DNA from: Alkalibacterium kapii
GTDB taxonomy: Bacteria; Bacillota; Bacilli; Lactobacillales; Carnobacteriaceae_A
Assembly (NCBI RefSeq): GCF_007988865.1
Contig: NZ_BJUY01000002.1
Location: 1 to 64,000, forward strand
Reading direction: 5' to 3'
Length of the DNA stretch: 64,000 nt
Made by a program: the position numbers and the translations under genes. The notes below the pieces were generated by a model, which worked only from the letters and a program-made list of their open reading frames with translations, was not told the DNA's origin and did not search any database. Of the stretch, positions 17,414 to 26,283 are shown piece by piece (positions within the stretch are counted from its first letter, which is position 1; every line of letters begins with the position of its first letter).

Positions 17414-18442
17414 TTAGTGATTATGAGAAAGAACGATTTTACCCACCGTATGTCCGGATTGAAGCTGTTGATACGCTTCTTTAAGGGTATCTTCATTCAT
17501 TTCTTTGAAGTGTGTTTCAAGATTGGAAGAAATGAAACCTTGTTCGACCTGGTTTTTCAATTCTGTCAAATACTCGTGCTGCTTGATCCAGTCTTCTGTT
17601 TTATAAACAGACCGCGTATACATCAATTCATAACTGAAGGTGATGCTTTTACCAAAGAAGCGTCCGGGTAGAGCGTTACTTAAAGGGAGCAGAGAGCAAA
17701 TATGTCCCTGAGGTGCAATCACTTTGCTTGCTTCGTCAATGTTTTTGTCTGCCTCAGCAGCGATAAAAATCGCGTCCACTGTCTCGATGCCTATTTGTTG
17801 AAGTTGTGGCTTATAAGCTTTAGTATGATCAATGATGTTTTTTACACCGAGATTTTTTACATAAAGTCTACTTTCATCTCGAGAAGCTGTACCGATAACG
17901 TTAAAGCCGTAGTTTGATGCAATCTGGCAAGCGACGGAGCCCACACCTCCAGCAGCACCAATAATAAGCAAGGTGATATCGCTTGGGTTTTCCTTCAAAG
18001 AAAATAGGTTTAAACGATCATGGATCACTTCATAAGAGGTGAGAGAAGTTAAGGGAAGGGCGGCTGCTTCTTCGTGCTCCAAGTTTTTTGGCTTAAGAGC
18101 CGCCATGCGCTCATCGATTATGTGGTAATCTGCTTGTGCCCCTTGAATGTTACTCGTGCCGGGATAAAACACATCATCTCCTGCTTTAAAAAGTGTGACC
18201 TCTTCTCCAACTTTTTTGACTGTGCCTGAAACGTCCCGGCCTAAAACGGTGAAAGAGTCATCAGAAGACTTTTTCATCATACGGGTAGCCAAATCAGTTG
18301 GATTCACACTCACTGCTTTCACTTCAACAAGTATTTCGCGCTCTTTAGGTGTGGGTATAGCCATCTGGATTTTTTTGATAGGCGGCAAGCTCTGATCTTT
18401 TTGTGGATCGTAAAAACCATAGGCAGTCATTTTATCATTCAT
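17414..18442 (-). CDS. zinc-free alcohol dehydrogenase/quinone oxidoreductase-like protein (MDR)
   Basis: A medium-chain reductase of 342 residues with a GroES-like N-terminal domain (VKAVSVNPTDLATR, VLGRDVSGTVKKVGEEV, GDDVFY) and a Rossmann domain carrying the NADPH loop IIGAAGGVGSVACQIA. The structural zinc Cys cluster and catalytic zinc ligands of true alcohol dehydrogenases are absent, which places it with the zinc-binding-dehydrogenase-like quinone or enone reductases (YogA/ZADH group). The frame is open to 18535, but the ATG at 18442 has AAAGG at the right distance. It is monocistronic, closed by the shared terminator. Confidence 0.88.
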   Translation of the reverse strand: MNDKMTAYGFYDPQKDQSLPPIKKIQMAIPTPKEREILVEVKAVSVNPTDLATRMMKKSSDDSFTVLGRDVSGTVKKVGEEVTLFKAGDDVFYPGTSNIQGAQADYHIIDERMAALKPKNLEHEEAAALPLTSLTSYEVIHDRLNLFSLKENPSDITLLIIGAAGGVGSVACQIASNYGFNVIGTASRDESRLYVKNLGVKNIIDHTKAYKPQLQQIGIETVDAIFIAAEADKNIDEASKVIAPQGHICSLLPLSNALPGRFFGKSITFSYELMYTRSVYKTEDWIKQHEYLTELKNQVEQGFISSNLETHFKEMNEDTLKEAYQQLQSGHTVGKIVLSHNH

Positions 18443-18609
18443 TATTATCATCCTTTCAGCCTTTTCTCCAGTGTACAATGTAAGAGAGGCAACAACAACT
18501 TTGAAAGGATTAAATGAGAAAATAATTATTTCCATTTTTATTTTTATATTGAAGTATTATTCGATATGATATGATAACAGTAGAGTTTAGAGAATAGAGG
18601 AGAGAGAAT

Positions 18610-19574
18610 ATGACCAATTATATTGATAATGCTTTGAAGTGTTTGAAAATAATCTTGATTTAAAGAAAGATGAAAAGGTCGTGATCGTTACGGATGACCG
18701 CATGCGTAATATTGCCGTCCCTTTTTACGAAGCGGCCTGCATCAAAGGGAATGAAACAGTTTTTCTGCAATTCCCTCCCCTTTATAAATCCGGTGAAGAA
18801 CCACCTGCGGTAATAGCTGAAGCGATGAAAGTAGCTGACGTGGCACTTTGTGTAACTCAAGCAAGTCTGACGCATACGCGAGCCAAAAAAGAAGCTGCCG
18901 CAACCGGAACGCGTATTGGAACGATGCCTGGGATCACCTTTTCAATGCTTGAAAAAGGGGCGATCGAAGCGGATCCCGATACTGTAGAAGAACTGACCAA
19001 GTATTTTACAGATTTACTTGAACGCTCGAGTGAAGTAAAGGTTGAAAAAGATGGAGAAGTACTCACATTTTCAATCGACGAGCGTAAAGGAATATCAAGT
19101 ACCGGTATCTTCCGCAAAAGAGGTCAGGCGGGAAATGTACCTTCAGGCGAGGCTTTCATTGCACCGATCGAACATTCCGCTAATGGAAAGCTGGTCATTG
19201 ACGGTTCTATCGCTCAACTAGGTAAAATAGATAAACCGGTAATTTTGACAGTGAATGATGGAATACTTGTTGACGCAACAGGGAAACGCGGGAAAGAGTT
19301 GCTTGAGCTTTTGGGAACTGAGGAAGGAAAAACGATTGCGGAGTTTGGGATAGGCACCAATCCGACAGCCAGAATCACTGGGGTTGTTCTGGAAGACGAA
19401 AAAGTATTCGGCACCATTCATATCGCCTTTGGTTCCAACAAACCTTTCGGCGGGGTCACAGAAGCCGGGGTTCACATTGATTGTGTCGTAAAAGAACCTT
19501 CTTTCTGGATCGATGGCAAAAAAATCATGGAAAAAGGAAAAGTTCTCGACTTTGATTCACATATTGTTAAATAA
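18610..19574 (+). pseudogene. M29-like leucyl aminopeptidase with an N-terminal frameshift
   Basis: The protein matches thermophilic-metalloprotease-type (M29-related) leucyl aminopeptidases of about 320 residues along its whole length, including GIGTNP, HIAFG and the terminal FDSH segment. The natural start is the ATG at 18610, which follows AGAGGAGAG at ideal spacing and reads MTNYIDNALK. At 18639 the frame breaks: one base is missing, and the next frame continues VFENNLDLKKDEKVVIV without any lost residue. The unshifted frame stops at 18658. Translation from GTG 18639 would give 311 residues but has no ribosome site. It may be a fresh single-base deletion, a sequencing error or a programmed shift; all other motifs look intact. 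Confidence 0.8.
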
Positions 19575-19618
19575 AATGTGATCAGTATCGTCGATCGGCG
19601 TACTCAGGCTGAGATTTC

Positions 19619-19924
19619 TTTGAGTTAGCTGATATGGGTGCTACATCGACGGACTTAGAATGAAATCCATTTGAGTCAGCTGATATAGGTTCTACATCGA
19701 CGGACTCAGAATGAAATCCATCTGAGTTAGCTGATATGGGTGCTACGTCAACGGACTCAGAATGAAATCCATTTGAGTTAGTTGATATGGGTGCTACATC
19801 GATGGACTCAGAATGAAATCCATTTGAGTTAGCTGATATAGGTTCTACATCGACGGACTCAGGACTAAAATCATTTGAGTTAGTTGATATGGGTGCTACA
19901 TCGGTGAACTCAGAATGAAATCCA
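19619..19924. repeat. 51-bp tandem repeat, six copies (family A, variant 1)
   Basis: Six head-to-tail copies of a 51-bp unit start at 19619, 19670, 19721, 19772, 19823 and 19874. Each begins TTTGAGTTAGCTGATATGGG and ends near GACTCAGAATGAAATCCA. Copies differ at a few bases each. Across each junction ACTC and GAGT can pair around a loop of about 16 nt. A diverged copy recurs at about 20331-20385 beyond the 52-bp array. The unit is a multiple of three, so the minus strand stays open for 124 codons, but this is not taken as a gene. Confidence 0.9.
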
Positions 19925-19937
19925 TTTGAGTTAGTTG

Positions 19938-20353
19938 AAATGTCAAACTCACGCATCTACTCATCTCTGAGTCTGCACTTTCACAGTCCAAATGTCGAAC
20001 TCGGGAGTCAACCCTAGCGCGAGTGTGCACTTTTTAAGATGAAATGTCGAACTCGCGAAGTACACCCTGCGTGAGTGTGCAGTTTTTATTATGATATGTC
20101 GCACTCAGGCGTCTACTCCTCTTTGAGTAGGCACTTTTACAGTCTAAATGTCGAACCCAGGCGTCTACTCATCTTTGAGTTAACACTTTTTCATCTCAAA
20201 TGTCGATCTCAGGTGTCTGATACTCTTTGAGTCTGCACTTTTACAGTCTAAATGTCGAACTCGACCACCTGCTCATCTTTGAGTCTGCATTTTTACAGCC
20301 TATATGTCGCACTCACGCATCTACTCATCTTTGAGTTAGCTGACAAGAGCATC
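19938..20353. repeat. 52-bp periodic array, eight units (family A, variant 2)
   Basis: Units start at 19938, 19990, 20042, 20094, 20146, 20198, 20250 and 20302, an exact 52-bp step. Each has the core AAATGTCGAACTC, an 18-bp centre that varies between groups of units, the block GAGTGTGCACTTTTT or close to it, and a 6-bp tail. ACTC/GAGT can pair across the centre. It lies between the convergent ends of the aminopeptidase and DUF72 genes, and a second array of the same kind occurs at 45.8 kb. Similar centres in several units indicate growth by tandem duplication. From 20386 to 20460 nothing further is seen. Confidence 0.92.
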
Positions 20354-20460
20354 ACATCAACTTACTCAAGACTAAATCCAATTTGAGTTAACCGATATCG
20401 ACGTAGAGCAGCGAAAAGATGGCCTATAAGATAACAAATATTTGCGAAGCGAAACCTTAG

Positions 20461-21297
20461 TTAAAACAAATCGAGCTGCTTTGGACCTAAGCCGGTAAAA
20501 TCAATACCGAGTATGGACTGTAGCTCTTTTGCATTTTTAGCGGCGTGACTACCGGAATTATTGTTGAAAATCACAGAGACCTCTTCAGCCTCCTTCTGCA
20601 ATCGACTCACTATATCAGCCAACTCCTGCAGTTCTTCTGAAGAGTAATCATAGAGCGTGCGTTCAGCGCGCCAGTCGTCAACGTTTTTGCCCAGCCAGCC
20701 TTCGTAATTGCGACCATGCAGACGAAGCACGCTTAAAGTCCCGGTCGTGACTACAGGAACCTTTGGAACGCTATTGTTAGGGGTTTGTGGCTGATCCACG
20801 ATAACATTGGTCCAGTTCTGCTTTTTTAAAAAGGCGAGGGTATTGGCTTTATTGGTTTCATTAAACCAGCTGGGCTGGCGAAATTCAACAGCAACAGGCA
20901 AGTCGCCCATCCGCTCTTTAATGTAGCGAAGATAGGTGACATGTTTTTTAACACAATCAAAGTAAGGTGGAAACTGAAACAGAAAAGCTTTGATTTTATT
21001 CTGTTCGAGCATCGGTCGAAAGGCATCCTTGTATACATCAAAGGCTTCATCCAGTGAGTTGAATGCTTCTTTATATGATTTATGCAAAGTCAACACACTG
21101 TATGCCTTAGGAAAAAATTGAAAGGCAGGCGCTGTTTGCTCGATCCAATTTAAGATTGTTTCTTTTTTGGGGATCGCGTAAAAGCTGGTGTCGACTTCGA
21201 CAACAGGAAAGTGCCCAGCGTAAGCGACTAATTTTTTTGTCTGATTTTGCTGAATGAGCGGGTGATCGCTCCATCCCGTTAAACCTATTGAGATCAT
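20461..21297 (-). CDS. DUF72 family protein (YunF-like)
   Basis: A 278-residue TIM-barrel-like protein of the DUF72 family, widespread in bacteria and of unknown biochemical function. Family features are the start IGLTGWSDHPLI, EVDTSFYAIPKKETILNW, FLFQFPPYF and VAVEFRQPSW, and near the end VIFNNNSGSHAAKNAKEL, with the family-typical QLDLF terminus. It is encoded immediately downstream of the DUF188 gene (6 bp between stop and start), and the two are probably cotranscribed, reading toward the repeat arrays. Confidence 0.9.
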   Translation of the reverse strand: MISIGLTGWSDHPLIQQNQTKKLVAYAGHFPVVEVDTSFYAIPKKETILNWIEQTAPAFQFFPKAYSVLTLHKSYKEAFNSLDEAFDVYKDAFRPMLEQNKIKAFLFQFPPYFDCVKKHVTYLRYIKERMGDLPVAVEFRQPSWFNETNKANTLAFLKKQNWTNVIVDQPQTPNNSVPKVPVVTTGTLSVLRLHGRNYEGWLGKNVDDWRAERTLYDYSSEELQELADIVSRLQKEAEEVSVIFNNNSGSHAAKNAKELQSILGIDFTGLGPKQLDLF

Positions 21298-21303
21298 CGA
21301 ACT

Positions 21304-21774
21304 TTAATCCTTTCTTTCGTGTTTAATTTCTTCGATCACAGAGACAAGTAACTCTTCAAAATCAACTTGTACTGCATCAGCAAACGGGTGAAGTGATTTT
21401 ACCCGCTTACTGCGTTTTGACGTTCGTCTTGCTTTGGCAGAAAGGTGACGGCCATCAACAAGTTTCTGAATAATGGCTTCAGTATACTCGTAACCGTCAT
21501 GATGCAGCACACGGCACCCTTTAGGCAGCAGCATGGAAGCCAGTCCAAAATCCTGCGTGATCACGATATCATTCGGCAAGGCGATCTCAACGATTTTAAA
21601 ATCAGCCTGATCGTTCCCGCGTTCGACCCACAGCTGGCTCACATGATCAGGCATTTTTTTGGTAGAGAAATGGGCGATGCTGGCTACGAGCATCACTTCA
21701 AGATCATTTATTTTAGCAATAGCGATCGTTTCTTCTTTTTTGGGACAAGCATCCGCATCAATTATAATTTTCAC
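21304..21774 (-). CDS. DUF188 (YaiI/YqxD) family protein
   Basis: A protein of about 156 residues related to PIN-like nucleases. The conserved DADACPKKEE near the start, the ERGNDQADFKIVE segment, VITQDFGLASMLLPKGCRVLH, and the RHLSAKARRTSKRSKRVK tail define the family, whose activity is uncharacterised. The acidic residues D/D/D at these positions resemble metal ligands. An ATG three codons upstream sits too close to the AAGAAGG site, so the GTG at 21774 (Met-Lys-Ile-Ile-Ile-Asp) is the better start. It is probably in an operon with the DUF72 gene. Confidence 0.88.
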   Translation of the reverse strand: MKIIIDADACPKKEETIAIAKINDLEVMLVASIAHFSTKKMPDHVSQLWVERGNDQADFKIVEIALPNDIVITQDFGLASMLLPKGCRVLHHDGYEYTEAIIQKLVDGRHLSAKARRTSKRSKRVKSLHPFADAVQVDFEELLVSVIEEIKHERKD

Positions 21775-21833
21775 AGGGATCATCCTTCTTAAGTCATTGT
21801 TTTTGGAGAATTTTTTGGGTAATTGTGAATGGG

Positions 21834-22475
21834 CTAGCTGTGACGTATGTCCAGGCCCAGTAAATCAAGAAAGTCTAGTGCTTGTGTCTGGTTGACGATG
21901 GCGCCTTTTAAAGCATCGATAGAAACTGACAGCGCTTCAAGTGAAGACGTACTGAAATCTATACCGTCTAGTGATGTTTTGGTGAATCGGGCACCTTTAA
22001 GGACAGACTCACTGAACCGAATATCTGACCATTTGATTTCCAGGAAATCGGCTTCATTGATTCGAGTTTGATTGAATTCAATAACATTAAGTGTGCTGAA
22101 ACCGAAACTGCAGAGATCCATGATGCAGTCATTAAATAAAAGGTGTTCCAGTTTGGAGTCATTGATCAAGGTGCCATTTAAACGGCATTTACTGAATTCA
22201 ACACGCTTGAATGTCGTATTGGAGAACACGCCTCCAACAAAGTGGCACTTTTCAAAAACAACATCTCTGAAATAACCGGCATCCAGTTCAATGCCTTCAA
22301 ACTGCACATTGATGAAGCGGACGGTTTTGAATTCCATTTGGTGAATATCATGCATGGCCACAACGCAATCTCTGATTTCGACGTATTCAATATAAGGATC
22401 ATCTAAATCGAAACTGTTGTCAAAGGTCGCTGAATCAAGATGCATGGGTACTTTTGGTTTATTGCGTTTTTTCAT
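21834..22475 (-). CDS. pentapeptide repeat protein
   Basis: A 213-residue protein made of A(D/N)LXX-like repeats from about residue 45 to 195 (for example FRDVVFEKCHFVGGVFSNTTFKRVEFSKC). It is predicted to form a right-handed square beta-helix. Members include DNA-gyrase protectors of the Qnr/MfpA type, but many have unknown targets, and nothing here allows a specific call. The centre positions are mostly Phe/Leu as expected. There is a good RBS (AAAGGAG). It lies 50 bp upstream of the DUF188 gene on the same strand. Confidence 0.85.
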   Translation of the reverse strand: MKKRNKPKVPMHLDSATFDNSFDLDDPYIEYVEIRDCVVAMHDIHQMEFKTVRFINVQFEGIELDAGYFRDVVFEKCHFVGGVFSNTTFKRVEFSKCRLNGTLINDSKLEHLLFNDCIMDLCSFGFSTLNVIEFNQTRINEADFLEIKWSDIRFSESVLKGARFTKTSLDGIDFSTSSLEALSVSIDALKGAIVNQTQALDFLDLLGLDIRHS

Positions 22476-22566
22476 AATAAATCTGCTCCTTTATCTGAAG
22501 TATAACATGTTAAGCATTTTCTATAAGAAGAAAGAGAAAGATTTTCTCTTTTGGCTTAATCTTTGT

Positions 22567-22572
22567 TATAAT
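22567..22572 (+). promoter_or_regulatory. -10 box of the SNF2 helicase gene
   Basis: A perfect TATAAT lies about 95 bp before the helicase start, and the -35 is weak. The leader contains an AT-only hairpin (AAAACTTTTT 22605-22614 with AAAAAGTTTT 22623-22632) of unknown meaning. Confidence 0.5.
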
Positions 22573-22667
22573 AGAAAGATGAACAATTACGACTTATAAA
22601 GCGTAAAACTTTTTTCAAAAAGAAAAAGTTTTCTATAAATAATAGGTTAAAGGACTGACAAAACCTT

Positions 22668-25600
22668 ATGAAAAAGCAAACCTTTCCAGAAATGACATTG
22701 ACAAGTCTGGCAAGTAATTATCCGACTTTTCTTCAAGGGAAAGAACTGTACAAAAAAGGACAAGTAAAAAATCTGAAAGCAGAAGAATCAAATAATACGA
22801 TTCAAACATTAGTGGAAGACAAGCAATTGCAGACGGTGCATTTAAGGTTTTATCCAAACGGCGTTGCAAGGAAATATCATTGCACATGTAAAGCCTTTGA
22901 AAAAAATACCGGAGCCTGTCGACATGTGATTGCTTCGATGATGTACCTTAATGACCTGGATGCGGAAGATCTGACCAAAGATACGACGGCCGAAAGCAAA
23001 ACGGTATCGCCGTCCATGTTTTCTTATAAAAAAAGTGAGAAGGCCATCAATGCACTGATTCATTATTCGAAAAAAGAAATTTCGCGTCAGACGGATATCC
23101 TATACAAGGAACCGGTCTACGTTGAGTATATATTGAACGTGAGCGGCACAAGGGCCAATCCAATCTATGATTTGTACTTCAAGGTGGGGAAAGATTATCT
23201 TTATGTGATCAAAAACAGTACCCAGCTTATTTCAGATATCGCCAATGAAGAAGACATTGTTTTTGGTAAAAACTTTACTTTCAATACAGACGAGTATGCG
23301 CTGATGCCCGAAGACAAAAAAGTTTTTGATCGACTGAATGAGATTCAGACCGTGATCAAGTCTATTTTGCCTATGGGCTATGAGAATCAGTTTTTAAATA
23401 AAGACAGCTTTACTTTACCGCCTTCTTATATCAAGGAACTGTTGACTTTACTGGACAAGACGATGGGGGCTTTCGTCCGTTTTGGCCGTCCGCCGCGCCA
23501 GCTGAGTCAGGCAGACCGAGGAGAAACGCTTGAAATACGCAGTGATTTATCGGAATTGAATCTGTCTTTTCGTATTGATAAAATCGATACGCTGTTTCAT
23601 TTCAAACTGACGGATGCCGAGCTTAGTTTAAATGATTTAACTTTTCATGATCAGACAAAAATGATCGAGTATGAACACATTTTCTATTTCTCTGAATCCC
23701 CGTATTATGAGCTGATCAAACAAATCATTGAAGGTCTCAAAGAATCTGGCTCAGATACGTTAGTTATGCGCCGTCAAGAACTGGAGTCTTTTTTATCCGT
23801 GACACTCAGTCAACTCCAGCAAATCGTTGATGTGACAATGGATGAGGACGTCCAGGCTTTACTTCATAAAGCGCCTTTTGAAGCACAGCTTTATATGGAT
23901 ACACAAAATGATCACTTACTCGTGCGTCCTGTGTTTACTTATGGGAATGTCACGATTTACCCACTTGAAGAAAGCACGTCTGAAAAAAATGAATCGATCG
24001 TGGTGCGTCAGTGGGCAGAAGAGTCAAACATATTGGGACGTTTATTTGAAGAAATCCCATTGCCTGCTCGAAATGGCGATGTATGGGAACTCACACAAAC
24101 GGACACGATCAGTCACTTCTTATACGACGCGCTGCCAGGATTAGCAGATGACATGGATGTTTTTCTATCTCAATCTGCTAGAAGCTTGCTTTACAGTCCG
24201 TCTAAGCAGCCTCGCATCACGATGGAAATGCGGGAATCGTCCAACTTACTGGATATTTCCTTTGATACTGAAGATATTTCAACGGACGAATTGAAAGAAT
24301 TACTCAAAGAACTCGAGAAAAACCAGTCCTACTACCGCTTGTCAAGTGGTCAGATCGTCAATTTGAAAGATCCAGCTTTCCAGGCGATGCGCCGTGCCAA
24401 GGATTCACTGGATATCGAAGACGATGAACTGGAAAAAGACATGACGGTGTCAGTGTTCCAGGGACTTTCAGCGATGGAAGAAGATACGATCAAAACCGGT
24501 AGAAAATTTAAAAACCTTGTCAAGCAGCTGTTTTCACCAGAAGATTTGACCTTTGACTTGCCGGATAAACTAGAAGCTGAAATGAGACCTTACCAGGTCA
24601 CGGGTTTTAAGTGGCTGAAAAGTCTGGATCATTACGGTTTCGGTGGCGTACTGGCTGATGATATGGGACTTGGTAAAACGATTCAGACGATCGCCTTCCT
24701 TCAGTCAAAAATCGAACAGGAAGAAGGAAAGTACCTGATCATCTGTCCGTCGAGTGTACTGTTCAATTGGCAGCACGAGTGGGATAAGTTTGTTCCTGAA
24801 ACGGAAACGATCATTATTTCCGGGAACAAAGAGGAGCGCGAAGAAAAGCGCCAGGAAGCGATCGATAAAAATATCCCGGTATGGATCACCAGTTATCCGC
24901 TTATCCAGCGTGATTTCGATTTATATAAAGACGATACATTTAAAACCATCGTGCTTGATGAATCCCAGAACGTGAAAAACAGTGCAGCCAAAACCACTAA
25001 AGCGGTGAAGCGACTGACATCTGAAACGAAAATCGCCTTGTCAGGCACTCCGATTGAAAACCATCTGGGTGAGTTGTGGTCACTATTTTCGATCATCCAA
25101 CCTGGCTTGTTCAGGAATAAGAAAGCCTTCCAGTCAATGGAACACGAACGGATCGCGGCGAAAATCAAACCGTTCATCCTGAGACGTCTGAAACGTGATG
25201 TTTTAGACGACTTGCCTGAAAAAACAGAAACCACCGAGTATATCGAGCTGTCTGAAGGGCAAAAACGTTTGTATCAGACCCAGCGTGCCGCAATCAAACA
25301 GGAACTGAAAGAACTGGTCGATTCAGATACCTTGAAAACGAACCGCATCAAAGTGCTTGCCGGTATGACACGACTGCGTCAAATCTGTTGTGATCCGAGA
25401 CTGGTCATGCCGGATTACGAAGGCGAATCTTCAAAACTGGAAAGATTGATGGAATACCTGAAAGAAGCGCGCGCGAACGGGAAGCGTGTCGTACTGTTTT
25501 CACAATTCACGTCCATGCTCAAAATCATTCGTGAGCGTCTGGATGCCATAGATGTGGATTATCACTACCTGGATGGCCAGACCAAAAATGAAGAACGTCT

Positions 25601-25946
25601 GAAACTGACGACCCGCTTTAATACGGGAGAAAAAGACTTGTTCCTGATATCTCTGAAAGCGGGCGGGACCGGGCTTAACCTCACCGGTGGAGATACGGTT
25701 ATTCTCTTTGACTCCTGGTGGAATCCGGCAATTGAAGACCAGGCAGCTGACCGTGTGCACCGTTTCGGTCAAAAGAAATCGGTGCAGATCATCCGTTTCA
25801 TCACGACCGGAACCATTGAAGAGCGAATCAATGATTTACAGGATAAAAAGCGTGAGCTGATCGATTCAGTTATCACGAAAGGCAATAAAGAATCCGTGAC
25901 CAGTCTGTCAACGGAAGAAATTCTGGAACTGCTTTACGAAGATTAG
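22668..25946 (+). CDS. SWIM-domain SNF2 family helicase (YwqA-like)
   Basis: A 1092-residue ATP-dependent DNA translocase. A SWIM zinc finger lies at 72-86 (C72, C74, C84, H86), followed by a long N-terminal SNF2-associated region. The helicase core starts at about 630 with the Walker A motif DDMGLGKT (664-671) and the Walker B-type box DESQ at 764-767 (family usually DEAH/DEAQ). The C-terminal helicase lobe ends with the motifs LFSQFTSML, SLKAGGTGLNL and QAADRVHRFGQ. The order matches Bacillus YwqA. Its exact job is unknown and may be chromatin-like remodelling or removal of DNA-bound proteins. It is monocistronic with a strong terminator. Confidence 0.92.
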   Translation: MKKQTFPEMTLTSLASNYPTFLQGKELYKKGQVKNLKAEESNNTIQTLVEDKQLQTVHLRFYPNGVARKYHCTCKAFEKNTGACRHVIASMMYLNDLDAEDLTKDTTAESKTVSPSMFSYKKSEKAINALIHYSKKEISRQTDILYKEPVYVEYILNVSGTRANPIYDLYFKVGKDYLYVIKNSTQLISDIANEEDIVFGKNFTFNTDEYALMPEDKKVFDRLNEIQTVIKSILPMGYENQFLNKDSFTLPPSYIKELLTLLDKTMGAFVRFGRPPRQLSQADRGETLEIRSDLSELNLSFRIDKIDTLFHFKLTDAELSLNDLTFHDQTKMIEYEHIFYFSESPYYELIKQIIEGLKESGSDTLVMRRQELESFLSVTLSQLQQIVDVTMDEDVQALLHKAPFEAQLYMDTQNDHLLVRPVFTYGNVTIYPLEESTSEKNESIVVRQWAEESNILGRLFEEIPLPARNGDVWELTQTDTISHFLYDALPGLADDMDVFLSQSARSLLYSPSKQPRITMEMRESSNLLDISFDTEDISTDELKELLKELEKNQSYYRLSSGQIVNLKDPAFQAMRRAKDSLDIEDDELEKDMTVSVFQGLSAMEEDTIKTGRKFKNLVKQLFSPEDLTFDLPDKLEAEMRPYQVTGFKWLKSLDHYGFGGVLADDMGLGKTIQTIAFLQSKIEQEEGKYLIICPSSVLFNWQHEWDKFVPETETIIISGNKEEREEKRQEAIDKNIPVWITSYPLIQRDFDLYKDDTFKTIVLDESQNVKNSAAKTTKAVKRLTSETKIALSGTPIENHLGELWSLFSIIQPGLFRNKKAFQSMEHERIAAKIKPFILRRLKRDVLDDLPEKTETTEYIELSEGQKRLYQTQRAAIKQELKELVDSDTLKTNRIKVLAGMTRLRQICCDPRLVMPDYEGESSKLERLMEYLKEARANGKRVVLFSQFTSMLKIIRERLDAIDVDYHYLDGQTKNEERLKLTTRFNTGEKDLFLISLKAGGTGLNLTGGDTVILFDSWWNPAIEDQAADRVHRFGQKKSVQIIRFITTGTIEERINDLQDKKRELIDSVITKGNKESVTSLSTEEILELLYED

Positions 25947-25980
25947 ATAATCGTACTGCTTTAATCAATAAAATTTCGGG

Positions 25981-26025
25981 CTTCCGATACATTTGAGTCG
26001 AGTACTCATGTATCGGGAGTTTTTT
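25981..26025 (+). terminator. strong terminator after the SNF2 gene
   Basis: CTTCCGATACAT (25981-25992) pairs with ATGTATCGGGAG (26008-26019, one G-U pair), followed by six Ts. Confidence 0.93.
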
Positions 26026-26283
26026 AATAGCTGTCCATGTCTCGGTGCTGTCAATATATATACAGTCATTTTTTAACCGATTCATTTAAAAATATAGATA
26101 AACAGTCGAAATAGACTCTTGCTTTTAAACCTCAATCAACGACACTAACCTAAGCGAGTGGGTTGATTTTCTATACAAATCAGCAAACGAATCTTTAATA
26201 CATGAAAATCTGTGCCATGTCTTTTATCATCACCCAGGGTCTGTGCTATACTGATTACGACAGCTTATGAGTGGAGGATTTAT
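26026..26283 (+). promoter_or_regulatory. miaA leader: structured element and extended -10 promoter
   Basis: AATCAAC (26134-26140) pairs with GTTGATT (26162-26168), with an inner CACT/AGTG stem, then TTTTC, so it could be a second weak terminator. TG-C-TATACT (26244-26252) is an extended -10 that places a start about 30 bp before the miaA GTG. The -35 is weak. Nothing else is visible here. Confidence 0.5.

Noticed and set aside
19582-19956. A 124-codon minus-strand ORF of repeated 17-residue units in the 51-bp array
   Set aside because: The 51-bp period keeps any stop-free frame open; there is no ribosome site, and related arrays with a 52-bp period cannot code. Treated as repeat DNA.
19938-20353. 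CRISPR array
   Set aside because: Periodic, but the conserved parts are short and split in two, centres are partly duplicated between units, and no cas gene is present.
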